64,000 nucleotides of DNA from DATJGR01 sp041739525 (GTDB taxonomy: Bacteria; Pseudomonadota; Gammaproteobacteria; Pseudomonadales; Azotimanducaceae), in the NCBI GenBank assembly GCA_041739525.1, contig JBGSNQ010000181.1:1-64000 (forward strand). The letters run 5' to 3'. Of the stretch, positions 23,393-32,035 are shown in pieces. The notes beneath the pieces were generated by a model. The model saw only the letters and a program-made list of their open reading frames with translations, did not search any database and was not told where the DNA came from. A program made the position numbers and the translations under genes. The stretch's first letter is position 1, and each line of letters opens with the position of its first letter.

Positions 23393-25360
23393 ATGTTACT
23401 CGGCGTCGACACCGGAGGCACATTTACCGACTTCGTGTTGCTCGACGATCGGGGTCTGCGCCTACATAAGGTGGTATCGACGCCCGAGGATCCGTCGCTG
23501 GCCATCCGCCGGGGCATCACCGAACTTGAGCTCGACGCCGAAATCTCGGCAGGCCGAGTCACCATCGTCCACGGCAGCACCGTTGCGACGAACGCCGCGC
23601 TCGAAGGCAAGGGCGTTCGCACCGCGTACGTCGCCAACCGTGGCTTTACCGACGTGCTGCGCCTCGGCCGGCAAGCCCGCCGCGACCTGTACCGTCTTGC
23701 ACCGGGCGCTACTCCCAACCCTGTGCCTGATGAATTGCTGGTCGGGGTTGCGGTACGAATGGCGGCCAACGGCTCGGTCATCGAGCCGCTCACCGACGCC
23801 GAGCTAGAGGCACTGCGGGAAAAGATTCTGTCGCTACGTCCGCAAGCGGTCGCCATCAACTTGCTGTTCAGCTATGTCGACGACACCCACGAACGCGCGA
23901 TCGAGGCGGTGCTCAAAGACGTCGCGTTCGTCAGCCGCTCGTCCGATGTTCTCGCCGAGTACAAGGAGTACGAGCGCGGTATAGCGACCTGGCTGAGTGC
24001 GTGGCTCGGACCCGTCGTTGAGCGTTATCTGTCGCGGCTATCGGAAGCCGTCGCGCCTTCGCGCGTAATCGTCATGCAGTCATCGGGCGGAACGATCGGT
24101 GCCACCCAAGCACGGCGGCGCGCCGTCAACCTGCTGCTGTCGGGACCGGCCGGTGGCATCGCTGCAGCTCGACACCTCGGCGCCACGCTCGGGCGAACGG
24201 ATCTACTCACATTCGACATGGGCGGCACGTCCACCGACGTGTCGCTGGTGGGTGAACGCCCAGCCATCACGCGCGAGGGATCCATCGGTCCGTATCCGGT
24301 CGCCGTGCCAATGGCCGACATCCACACGATTGCTTCCGGCGGCGGTTCGCTCGCCTATCTCGACGCAGCCGGCGCGTTGCATGTCGGGCCGGAATCGGCG
24401 GGGGCAAGTCCCGGACCTGCGTGCTACGGACGGGGCGGCACCGCTGCTACGGTGACCGATGCCAATGTCGTGCTCGGACGCCTGCCCTCCTCGCTGCGAT
24501 TGGCGGGAACGCTCACGATCCAAGCCGAACTTGCCCGCACTGCGGTTGCACGAATCGCGCAATCTCTGAACACCACGACGGAAGACGCCGCCGCGGGAAT
24601 CGTCGCAATTGCAAACGAACACATGGCGAGAGCGTTGCGACTGATCTCGCTCGAGCGCGGTCACGATCCACGGACGTGCACGCTGGTGGCGTTCGGCGGC
24701 GCCGGTGGTCTCCACGTCTGCGCCCTCGCTCTAGCATTGGAGATTCCAAGTATCGTGGTGCCGATGCACTGCGGCGTGTTCTCGGCGTTTGGAATGTTGG
24801 TTGCCGACGCGTCACGTCAATTGACCAAGACAGTCAACCGTATGCTCGACGAACTCGACGCTTCCGCGATCGACGCCTTGTTCGATGCCATCTCGCGTCG
24901 TGGCATTGCGGAACTGTTAGACGACGGGGCACGGGCAGCGGCAATCGAACAGCACCGCTTCCTCGACCTTCGCTACCGCGGGCAGAGCTTCACGCTGACA
25001 GTGGACTGGACGACGCCGCAGGTGGCGGCGCGCTCGTTTCATGAACTGCACAGAGCGCGCTACGGCCACGCACTCGATCTGCCGATTGAACTCGTCAACA
25101 TCCGTTGCGACGTGAGCGCACCGAATCCCACGGTAAAGCTGCCCGAGATCGACCGAGAGACCGCGGCGCCCGCACGCGCGATGGTACGAACCACAGAGCA
25201 CTCGACCGTGCCATTGTTCGAACGCGCCGAGCTTGGCCGAGGGCAGTGTATCGATGGACCGGCCATCATCGCGGAAGCGATGGCGACCACCTTCATCGAC
25301 GAAGGTTGGCGCGCAACGGTTGATACATGGGGACACCTGCGCTTGGCCACGCAGCTGTAG
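23393..25360 (+). CDS. Hydantoinase/oxoprolinase family protein, HyuA-type (stand-alone)
   Basis: A 655-residue protein of the ATP-dependent N-methylhydantoinase / 5-oxoprolinase alpha-type family. The ATPase-like fold starts with LLGVDTGGTFTDFVLLDD (2-19); IVHGSTVATNAALEGKG and ANRGFTDVLRLGRQ follow, and the second phosphate loop is TFDMGGTSTDVSLVG (~276-290). GGGSLAYLD, GPACYGRGG, FGGAGGLHVCALA and the C-terminal RYRGQSFTLTV domain are also typical. HyuA enzymes usually work with a HyuB partner; none is present here. ATG 23393 begins MLLGVDTGG; GTG 23372 is an alternative. It sits at the mutM/rpmG junction, so its substrate cannot be inferred from neighbours. It is not a fragment. Confidence 0.88.
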   Translation: MLLGVDTGGTFTDFVLLDDRGLRLHKVVSTPEDPSLAIRRGITELELDAEISAGRVTIVHGSTVATNAALEGKGVRTAYVANRGFTDVLRLGRQARRDLYRLAPGATPNPVPDELLVGVAVRMAANGSVIEPLTDAELEALREKILSLRPQAVAINLLFSYVDDTHERAIEAVLKDVAFVSRSSDVLAEYKEYERGIATWLSAWLGPVVERYLSRLSEAVAPSRVIVMQSSGGTIGATQARRRAVNLLLSGPAGGIAAARHLGATLGRTDLLTFDMGGTSTDVSLVGERPAITREGSIGPYPVAVPMADIHTIASGGGSLAYLDAAGALHVGPESAGASPGPACYGRGGTAATVTDANVVLGRLPSSLRLAGTLTIQAELARTAVARIAQSLNTTTEDAAAGIVAIANEHMARALRLISLERGHDPRTCTLVAFGGAGGLHVCALALALEIPSIVVPMHCGVFSAFGMLVADASRQLTKTVNRMLDELDASAIDALFDAISRRGIAELLDDGARAAAIEQHRFLDLRYRGQSFTLTVDWTTPQVAARSFHELHRARYGHALDLPIELVNIRCDVSAPNPTVKLPEIDRETAAPARAMVRTTEHSTVPLFERAELGRGQCIDGPAIIAEAMATTFIDEGWRATVDTWGHLRLATQL

Positions 25361-25382
25361 CCAACGACAGGAAGAGGCGCTG

Positions 25383-25538
25383 TTACTTGATCTTCGCTTC
25401 GCGGTAAATCACGTGCTTGCGAACAACCGGGTCGTACTTCTTCAGTTCGAGCTTGTCGGTCATCGTGCGCTTGTTCTTGTCGGTCGTGTAGTAGTGACCG
25501 GTGCCGGCACTCGAAACCATCTTGATCTTGTCGCGCAT
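25383..25538 (-). CDS. rpmG: Ribosomal protein bL33
   Basis: A 51-residue large-subunit protein: MRDKIKMVSSAGTGHYYTT, then TMTDKLELKKYDPVVRKHV and an IYREAKIK end. It lacks the CxxC pairs of zinc-binding bL33, so this is the zinc-independent type, as in most gammaproteobacteria. It lies 2 bases after rpmB in the normal rpmB-rpmG operon, and converges on the hyuA-like gene. Confidence 0.95.
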   Translation of the reverse strand: MRDKIKMVSSAGTGHYYTTDKNKRTMTDKLELKKYDPVVRKHVIYREAKIK

Positions 25539-25540
25539 AT

Positions 25541-25777
25541 TCAGACCTTCTCGCCGCGTTTGCGGAGATCAGCAACCACCGCATCGATGCCTTGTTTGTC
25601 GATCACTCGCATTCCCGCTGCCGAAACGCGCAGCCGAACGTAGCGCTTTTCGCCTTCCAGCCAGAATCGGTGGTAATGCAGATTCGGTTCGAAGCGGCGC
25701 CGCGTCCGATTCTTCGCATGTGACACGTTGTTGCCGCTCATCGGGCGCTTTCCGGTCACCTGGCACACTTGAGTCAT
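25541..25777 (-). CDS. rpmB: Ribosomal protein bL28
   Basis: A 78-residue large-subunit protein. The start MTQVCQVTGKRPMSGNNVSH and the NRTRRRFEPNLHYHRFWL segment match the gammaproteobacterial bL28; the end is VVADLRKRGEKV. It has a single cysteine, so no zinc site. The ATG at 25777 is preferred over the longer frame to 25834, whose first 19 codons would be the promoter region. A strong promoter stands 37-65 bases upstream (separate entry); rpmG follows. Confidence 0.96.
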   Translation of the reverse strand: MTQVCQVTGKRPMSGNNVSHAKNRTRRRFEPNLHYHRFWLEGEKRYVRLRVSAAGMRVIDKQGIDAVVADLRKRGEKV

Positions 25778-25813
25778 GGCGCGTTCGCCCTTGCCCGAAA
25801 AAAAGAGTCGCGT

Positions 25814-25842
25814 TTTATACCAGAGGGTCCGCACTACAGCAA
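25814..25842 (-). promoter_or_regulatory. Predicted promoter of rpmB-rpmG
   Basis: On the minus strand TTGCTG (25842-25837), a 17-base spacer and TATAAA (25819-25814) with TG one base upstream (TGGTATAAA). This is one of the best sigma-70 promoters in the window. The -35 overlaps the last codons of radC, so rpmBG have their own promoter inside the 3' end of radC. Transcription would start near 25807, giving a ~30-base leader containing a run of seven T. Confidence 0.7.
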
Positions 25843-26508
25843 GCCGCGTTCGGCCATCGAGACCGCTTCGGTGCCGCTCACCACGATGTGATCGAGCACC
25901 CTTACGTCGATCAGCTGCAAGGCATGGCGCAACCGTTCGGTGATACGCACGTCGCTGGTGCTTGGCTCCGCCACGCCCGACGGGTGGTTGTGAACCAGAA
26001 TCAGTGCCGCTGCATTCAGCGCAAGCGTCTCGCGCAACACCTCACGCGGGTGCACAGTGGCGCTATCCACGGTGCCTTGAAACAACTCCCGAAACGCAAT
26101 CAGTCGGTGCTGTGCGTCCAGAAAGAGCGCCGCGAACACTTCGCGCGGGCGACCGCCGAGTCGATGCCGCAGGTATCGCCGAACATCCGCCGAAGCACCG
26201 AAGACTTCCTCGCGCTCCATCGCGCAGGCCAGATAGCGTTCGGCCAAAGCGACCGCGGCAGCGATTGTGGTCGCTTTTGCGGGGCCGATGCCGGGCTTTC
26301 GCGCGAGTTCCTCGACCGGTGCATCGAGCAGCGCGCGCAGGGTGCCGTAGCCGGCCAACAGATCGCGCGCCACCTGTACGGCATCGCGCCCGCCGGCGCC
26401 GGTGCGAAGCAGCAGGGCCAGAAGTTCGGCATCGGAGAGCCCCTGCGCACCGCGCGCCAAGAGTCGCTCGCGTGGACGCTCTCCGATCGGCCAATCTGTG
26501 ATTGTCAT
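25834..26508 (-). CDS. radC: RadC-family JAB/MPN domain protein
   Basis: RadC homologue of 224 residues. An N-terminal helix-hairpin-helix region (KPGIGPAKATTI, ~71-82) precedes the JAMM metalloprotease-like domain with HNHPSG (173-178) and the matching aspartate in SDVRIT (186); TVDSATVHPREVLRE holds the upstream conserved part. The cellular role is unclear; earlier claims of a role in radiation repair were withdrawn. ATG 26508 gives MTITDWPIGERPRERLL, the family start. It is divergent from coaBC with 90 bases between starts, the classical arrangement in E. coli and Pseudomonas. Confidence 0.94.
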   Translation of the reverse strand: MTITDWPIGERPRERLLARGAQGLSDAELLALLLRTGAGGRDAVQVARDLLAGYGTLRALLDAPVEELARKPGIGPAKATTIAAAVALAERYLACAMEREEVFGASADVRRYLRHRLGGRPREVFAALFLDAQHRLIAFRELFQGTVDSATVHPREVLRETLALNAAALILVHNHPSGVAEPSTSDVRITERLRHALQLIDVRVLDHIVVSGTEAVSMAERGLL

Positions 26509-26598
26509 GGGTCGCATCCCGTGAACGCTGCACGTGCCAGTGAGTGTGTGCTCGCCACGAAGTGGTATCGTAAGACGTCCAACCCACGGCAAGGACCA

Positions 26599-27855
26599 AT
26601 GTCACTCAATGGCAAGCACATCCTATTGGGAGTCACCGGCGGAATCGCCGCGTACAAGACGCCTGCCCTTGTGCGACAACTGACGTCGCAGGGCGCGGAC
26701 GTGCAAGTGGTGATGACACACGGCGCTGCGCATTTCGTAACGGCAACGACGCTACAGGCCGTTTCCGGCAACCCTGTACGCAGCGATCTATGGGACTCTG
26801 CTGCCGAGGCCGCAATGGGGCACATCGAACTCGCACGCTGGGCCGATTGCATCCTGATTGCGCCCGCGAGCGCTCACACCGTGGCGCGCCTGGCACACGG
26901 CATGGCGGACGATCTGCTAACCGCAATGACTCTCGCCGCGACCTGCCCCATCGTCGTCGCGCCCGCGATGAATCACATGATGTGGAAGCATCCGGCAACG
27001 CAGCGCAACGTCGATCGGTTGCGTACCGATGGCGTGCGGATCGTCGGTCCCGACGATGGCCCACAGGCGTGCGGGGAATTCGGGCCGGGGCGCATGCCCG
27101 AGCCCGAAGCGCTGTGTGACGATCTCGTCCGCCTCTTCGGTCCCAGGTCCCTGGCCGGCAAACGTGTCCTGATTACGGCCGGTCCGACGCGCGAACCGAT
27201 CGACCCGGTGCGCTATATCAGCAACCACAGCTCCGGCAAACAGGGTTTCGCGATCGCTGAAGCGGCACGCGATTCCGGCGCCGAGGTCACGCTGATTTCT
27301 GGCCCCGTCGCATTGCCGACGCCGGCGGGCACCAGGCGCATCGACGTGGTTACCGCGCAACAAATGCACGACGCCGTGACGCAGCACGTCGGCATGTGCG
27401 ATGTCTTCATCGGCGTCGCTGCTGTTGCGGACTTTCGCCCAATCCAAAGTGCTGCGCAGAAGATCAAGAAAAAGCCGCAGGCTGGTCTGTCTTTGGAACT
27501 CGTTCAGAATCCCGACATCATTGCCGCGGTTGCACGCGCCAGCACTCGCCCGATCGTCGTTGGCTTCGCTGCCGAGACACAGGACACGATCGAAAATGCG
27601 CGAAGTAAGTTGGTGCGCAAAGGTTTGGACATGATCGTAGTGAACGACGTGTCCGATCATCGCATCGGCTTCAACAGCAACGACAACGCTGTTACGGTGA
27701 TCACGGCCGACGGCGAAGATCGCATCGATATCGGCAGCAAACCGGCGATTGCGCGCGCAATCATCGATCGCATAGCGCGTGCGATCGAACGCGCTTCGTC
27801 GCGTCGCGCTGAGTCCACTAGGCACATGAACGACTCCGGCACGGCATCCGGCTAG
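26599..27855 (+). CDS. coaBC: CoaBC, phosphopantothenoylcysteine decarboxylase/synthetase
   Basis: Bifunctional enzyme of coenzyme A synthesis, 418 residues. The N-terminal CoaC flavoprotein has ILLGVTGGIAAYKTPALV (8-25), the PAMNHMMW motif and the catalytic cysteine in ACGEFGPGRMPEPE. The C-terminal CoaB synthetase begins at KRVLITAGPTREPIDPVRYI and carries SNHSSGKQGFAIAEAA and the lysine motif KIKKKP. The ATG at 26599 is preceded by AAGGA; the very long frame that starts at 25501 crosses radC and rpmB antisense and is not real. In Pseudomonas and E. coli dut follows directly; here algC follows with 55 bases between and no dut. Confidence 0.96.
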   Translation: MSLNGKHILLGVTGGIAAYKTPALVRQLTSQGADVQVVMTHGAAHFVTATTLQAVSGNPVRSDLWDSAAEAAMGHIELARWADCILIAPASAHTVARLAHGMADDLLTAMTLAATCPIVVAPAMNHMMWKHPATQRNVDRLRTDGVRIVGPDDGPQACGEFGPGRMPEPEALCDDLVRLFGPRSLAGKRVLITAGPTREPIDPVRYISNHSSGKQGFAIAEAARDSGAEVTLISGPVALPTPAGTRRIDVVTAQQMHDAVTQHVGMCDVFIGVAAVADFRPIQSAAQKIKKKPQAGLSLELVQNPDIIAAVARASTRPIVVGFAAETQDTIENARSKLVRKGLDMIVVNDVSDHRIGFNSNDNAVTVITADGEDRIDIGSKPAIARAIIDRIARAIERASSRRAESTRHMNDSGTASG

Positions 27856-27910
27856 CCAGCACTGGCGCTCGGCCTTACCATCCTGAAGCTATCAAGAAGA
27901 ACTCCAAGAC

Positions 27911-30523
27911 GTGGCGAAAGACGCACCTGACGACACAACCGAACCGTTGAATACACCCGATCGCGGGCCGAAGGGTTCTCCATTGACGGAGGGCCTTTGG
28001 TCGTACCCGCTGCTCGCCATCGGAATTGCCCTGATCGGAGTCATCGTCGCGGCATTGCTGGTGTGGTCGACGATCATTCGCCCTGCCAACACAGATCATC
28101 GCCTGCAGACTCAAGCACTCCAGGCACAAACCTTCGCGGCCTTCTTCAACGTTCGTCTCGCCGCGCTTCAACGCGAGCTGAGCGACGCCGCATCGGCGAA
28201 GGAAACTATCGCGACGCTGGCAACGTACGACCCCACGACCATAGCCGAGCAGAATCAACGCCTCGTGCACCTGATCTCGACGGCGGAGCGCGTCGACATC
28301 ATTCCGAAAGGAAAAGCCGAGGTCGATCTCAGCGCGAAGGTACCGATTTCGTTCGCCGCGCTCGACGTGATCAAGCGTGCCGAAACGCAGGAATATGTGG
28401 GCCCGGAAGCATCGCAGGTCAATCAACGTCCAATGTTGTATGCCGCCAAGCCGATCACCGATGCCGGCACGGCTACCGGCGTCCTGTTTGCCGCTGTCTC
28501 CATGGACTTCTTCCTCGACCCGCTGAAGATCCTTCCCAACGACCTCGGACAGGTGACGGTCGAGCAACAGTTCGAAGGAGCGACGGCGCGTACCGTCATC
28601 CAGTACGGAAATGAACCGGGCGGCGCCGAACCCGCGGTACGCATCAAACTGAACGCACCGAGTTGGACTCTCGTTTTCAAGCCCAGCGAATCCGCAACCC
28701 CAAACATCGTCGGCATCGCCTGGACCTGGACACCGCTGCTGGTTCTCATCGCATTGATCCTGGGCGGCGTCTATCTGAGTTACTCGCGCTTGTTCCAGGC
28801 GCTCGAGCGCGACGGCGCGACGCTGCTCGACTACGTCACTCGGATTGTCAGAGGTCGCGGCGGCAACATCGATCGCTACAACCTGTCGATGTTCCAACAG
28901 ATCGCCGTGGCCGCGAACCGATACGCAAAGCGAGTGCCGCCAGAAAGCGAACAACCGCGCCCGCCACCCACCCGTAAGACGCCGCCGCAGGCAGTAACTC
29001 ACAAGAAGAAGCCGGGTGCGAAGGCGATCGAAGTGCCGGAGCCGGTGGATGAGACGCAGGACGACGAAGATGACTTTCTCGACGTGCGCTCGGGTCCGGC
29101 CGACAACAACTTTGGAATCGAAGTGTCAGAAGAGCTCTCACCACGCGACTCGGGTCTGAAGCTCGACCCCTTGATCTTTCGCGCCTACGACATTCGCGGC
29201 ATCGTCGCGACGAATCTCACTGAGGAGGTTGTCTATTGGATCGGGCGGGCGTTCGCGGCCGAGGCGAAGCAACAGAACGTTTCCCGCGCAGTGATCGGCT
29301 GCGACGGTCGCCTGTCGAGCCCGGCGCTGAAGAAATCGCTGGCGCGCGGCATGACTGAAGGCGGCATCGACGTCACCGACGTCGGTGCGGTACCCACGCC
29401 GCTGCTCTACTACGCAACACATGCTCTCGATACGGGCACCGGAGTAATGATCACCGGGTCGCACAATCCGCCTGAGTACAACGGGCTGAAGATGATGATC
29501 GGTGGCGTGACACTCGCTGAGGAGCGAATCCAACGCCTGCGCGAACGCATCGACGGCAACAAACTCAGCCATGGCGAAGGTGATTACGACGAAATGGAAA
29601 TCGTCGAACACTATATCGATCGCGTGCTGAACGACGTCGCCGTGGCGCAACCATTGAAAGTGGTGGTCGACTGCGGCAACGGCATAGCCGGCGCGGTAGC
29701 CCCTCGTCTCATAGCGGAACTCGGCTGCGAGGTTATTCCGCTCTATTGCGAAGTGGACGGCAACTTCCCGAACCACCATCCGGACCCGGCCGACCCGCAC
29801 AACCTCGAAGACTTGATCACTGTCGTCAAGGCAGAGAAGGCAGATCTCGGTCTCGCGTTCGACGGTGACGGCGATCGTATCGGCGTAGTCACGGAACGCG
29901 GCACAATCATCTGGCCCGACAAGCTGCTCATGCTGTTTGCGCGTGACATCGTGGGGCGAAACCCGGGTGCCGATATCCTCTTCGACGTGAAGTGTAGCCG
30001 TCACCTCAACTCACTTGTCAGCGAATACGGTGGGCGTCCGATCATGTGGAAAACTGGACACTCGCACATGAAGGCAAAACTCAAGGAGACCGGCGCCTTG
30101 CTTGCGGGAGAGTTCAGCGGTCACATCTGTTTTGGTGAGCGCTGGTACGGCTTCGACGATGCGCTGTACAGCGCCGCGCGCCTTCTCGAAATTGTTGGTG
30201 CGGAATCGATGTCCATCAGCAAACTGTTCGATGAATTTCCGGTGACGTTCTCGACACCGGAAATCAAAGTGAATACCACCGAGGCCGCGAAGTTCTCGGT
30301 AATGGAGCGTCTGTCCAAGGAAGGTAAGTTCGGAGAGGGCACGGTTACTACCATCGACGGCATCCGGGTCGACTATCCCGACGGTTGGGGATTGGTGCGC
30401 CCGTCCAACACGAGTCCTGTGCTCACGCTTCGTTTCGAAGCCGACAGCCAGAGCGCACTGGAACGGATCCAGAGGGTATTCCGCGACCAACTCAAAAAGA
30501 TCGACCCGAAACTCGTCTTCTAG
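27911..30523 (+). CDS. algC: AlgC-type phosphomannomutase/phosphoglucomutase fused to a membrane sensor-like domain
   Basis: Phosphohexomutase interconverting mannose/glucose 6- and 1-phosphates for polysaccharide and LPS precursors. The catalytic part starts near residue 419 (LDPLIFRAYDIRGIV); the phosphoserine is Ser517 in MITGSHNPP, the metal loop is AFDGDGDRIGV, and GEFSGHICF and RPSNTSPVLTLRFEA contact sugar phosphate. The first ~415 residues are extra: a TM helix (33-55), an extracytoplasmic domain of about 215 residues, a second TM (271-291), and a cytoplasmic linker rich in proline, lysine and acidic residues (345-395). Long AlgC forms are known in Pseudomonas and Xanthomonas. Total 870 residues from a GTG start. 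argB follows 11 bases later. Confidence 0.93.
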   Translation: MAKDAPDDTTEPLNTPDRGPKGSPLTEGLWSYPLLAIGIALIGVIVAALLVWSTIIRPANTDHRLQTQALQAQTFAAFFNVRLAALQRELSDAASAKETIATLATYDPTTIAEQNQRLVHLISTAERVDIIPKGKAEVDLSAKVPISFAALDVIKRAETQEYVGPEASQVNQRPMLYAAKPITDAGTATGVLFAAVSMDFFLDPLKILPNDLGQVTVEQQFEGATARTVIQYGNEPGGAEPAVRIKLNAPSWTLVFKPSESATPNIVGIAWTWTPLLVLIALILGGVYLSYSRLFQALERDGATLLDYVTRIVRGRGGNIDRYNLSMFQQIAVAANRYAKRVPPESEQPRPPPTRKTPPQAVTHKKKPGAKAIEVPEPVDETQDDEDDFLDVRSGPADNNFGIEVSEELSPRDSGLKLDPLIFRAYDIRGIVATNLTEEVVYWIGRAFAAEAKQQNVSRAVIGCDGRLSSPALKKSLARGMTEGGIDVTDVGAVPTPLLYYATHALDTGTGVMITGSHNPPEYNGLKMMIGGVTLAEERIQRLRERIDGNKLSHGEGDYDEMEIVEHYIDRVLNDVAVAQPLKVVVDCGNGIAGAVAPRLIAELGCEVIPLYCEVDGNFPNHHPDPADPHNLEDLITVVKAEKADLGLAFDGDGDRIGVVTERGTIIWPDKLLMLFARDIVGRNPGADILFDVKCSRHLNSLVSEYGGRPIMWKTGHSHMKAKLKETGALLAGEFSGHICFGERWYGFDDALYSAARLLEIVGAESMSISKLFDEFPVTFSTPEIKVNTTEAAKFSVMERLSKEGKFGEGTVTTIDGIRVDYPDGWGLVRPSNTSPVLTLRFEADSQSALERIQRVFRDQLKKIDPKLVF

Positions 30524-30534
30524 GCCAGAACCCA

Positions 30535-31434
30535 ATGCCGATTTCCTCGACCGAAGCGGTGAGCGTCGCTAGCGTACTCACGGAGTCGCTGCCGTACATC
30601 CGCAAATTCCACGGCTGCACCATCGTCGTGAAGTACGGCGGCAACGCCATGATTGCGGATGAGCTGACGCAAACGTTCGCGCGCGACATCGTCTTGATGA
30701 AGCTCGTCGGGATGAATCCCATCGTGGTGCACGGCGGCGGACCGCAGATCGGTGAGCTCCTCGAAAAGCTGAACATTCCCACTCGCTTCGTCGACGGCAT
30801 GCGCGTCACCGACGCTGCGACCATGGATGTAGTCGAAATGGTGCTTGGCGGTCTAGTCAATCAAGACATCGTCTCGCTGATCAATGCCGTTGGGGGGCGC
30901 GCCGTCGGTATCACGGGCAAGGATGGCCAACTCATTCAAGCGCACAAGCTGCGCATTCAGCGGGACTCACCAGAGCTGAAGGCTCCGGAGATCATCGACA
31001 TCGGCCACGTCGGAGAAATCGAAACGATCAACCGCGCAGTAGTAGATACCTTGATTGGCGCCGGATTCATTCCGGTCATCGCGCCGATTGGCGTGGGCTC
31101 AGAGGGCGAGTCGTACAACATCAACGCCGATACGGTTGCTGGAAAATTGGCCGAGCATCTGGGCGCCGAGAAACTGATGTTGCTGACGAACACCGCCGGA
31201 ATTCTCGACAAGGCTGGAAACACGCTAACCGGCCTGGCGCCGGAAGACGTCGATGCGCTGATAGCGGATGGAACGATCCATGGCGGTATGCTGCCGAAAG
31301 TCCGTTGTGCGCTCGACGCGGTTAAAGGCGGCGTTCGCAGCGCACATATCATCGACGGACGCATCCGACACGCGGTGTTGCTCGAAGTGTTCACCGACAC
31401 CGGTGTCGGTACGCTGATTCGTTCCAAGGCGTAG
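30535..31434 (+). CDS. argB: Acetylglutamate kinase
   Basis: Second step of arginine synthesis, phosphorylating N-acetylglutamate; 299 residues. The amino-acid-kinase fold is seen in TIVVKYGGNAM, IVVHGGGPQIGELL, INAVGGRAVGITGKDG, YNINADTVAGKLAEHL and the C-terminal GGMLPKVRCALDAVKGGV. An N-terminal helix (SVASVLTESLPYIRKF) precedes the kinase core; this extension is associated with hexameric, arginine-inhibited enzymes, so feedback inhibition is likely (inference). ATG 30535 follows the algC stop by 11 bases, as in Pseudomonas where algC-argB are also adjacent. Confidence 0.96.
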   Translation: MPISSTEAVSVASVLTESLPYIRKFHGCTIVVKYGGNAMIADELTQTFARDIVLMKLVGMNPIVVHGGGPQIGELLEKLNIPTRFVDGMRVTDAATMDVVEMVLGGLVNQDIVSLINAVGGRAVGITGKDGQLIQAHKLRIQRDSPELKAPEIIDIGHVGEIETINRAVVDTLIGAGFIPVIAPIGVGSEGESYNINADTVAGKLAEHLGAEKLMLLTNTAGILDKAGNTLTGLAPEDVDALIADGTIHGGMLPKVRCALDAVKGGVRSAHIIDGRIRHAVLLEVFTDTGVGTLIRSKA

Positions 31435-31443
31435 CCGAACGTC

Positions 31444-32034
31444 ATGACCCGCACGAATCGACGCCAGGAAATTCTCGAAGCCTTCGCGATGATGCTCGAA
31501 GAGAGCCCAGGATCGCGCATCACGACTGCGGCTCTCGCGCGACACGTCGGTGTTTCGGAAGCGGCGCTGTACCGTCACTTCCCGAGCAAGGCGAAGATGA
31601 TCGAGGGTCTCATCGAGTTCATGGAAGCAAGCGTTTTTACACGCATCAGCAGAATCCTCGAAGAGGAACCTTCGGCTGAAGGGCGCTGCCGCAATCTGGT
31701 GTGGCTGCTGTTGTCGTTCGCCGAGCGAAACCCCGGCTTTGCAAGACTGTTGGCGGGCGATGCGCTACAGGGCGAAACCGACCGTCTGCGGACGCGCATG
31801 CGCCAGTTCTTCGACAGACTCGAAACGCAACTGCGACAGATACTGCGAGAGGGGGGTGCACGCGGCGATTTCATGGAGAGCGCGCCGCCTCACACGGTGG
31901 CGAACCTGTTGCTCGCGGTGGCCGAAGGCCGGATCAATCAGTTTGTGCGCAGCGAGTTCAAAGCGAAGCCGACGTTCGAGTGGACCAATCACTGGTCGAT
32001 CATTTCCGGCGCGGTCTTCCCCGCCCAGCGATGA
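31444..32034 (+). CDS. slmA: SlmA, nucleoid occlusion factor (TetR fold)
   Basis: TetR-family DNA-binding protein of 196 residues that blocks FtsZ assembly over the nucleoid. The helix-turn-helix is RITTAALARHVGVSEAALYR, the standard SlmA motif, followed by HFPSKAKMIEGLIEFME. The ligand-less C-terminal domain includes PGFARLLAGDAL and the family ending WTNHWSIISGAVFP. Location next to pyrE-rph matches E. coli (dut-slmA-pyrE). It converges on the following minus-strand gene with one base between the stop codons. Confidence 0.92.
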   Translation: MTRTNRRQEILEAFAMMLEESPGSRITTAALARHVGVSEAALYRHFPSKAKMIEGLIEFMEASVFTRISRILEEEPSAEGRCRNLVWLLLSFAERNPGFARLLAGDALQGETDRLRTRMRQFFDRLETQLRQILREGGARGDFMESAPPHTVANLLLAVAEGRINQFVRSEFKAKPTFEWTNHWSIISGAVFPAQR

Positions 32035-32035
32035 A

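Noticed and set aside
25501..26598. A 366-codon upstream extension of coaBC.
   Set aside because: It crosses radC and rpmB on the other strand; CoaBC begins at the conserved MSLNGKHILLGVTGG start with an AAGGA site.
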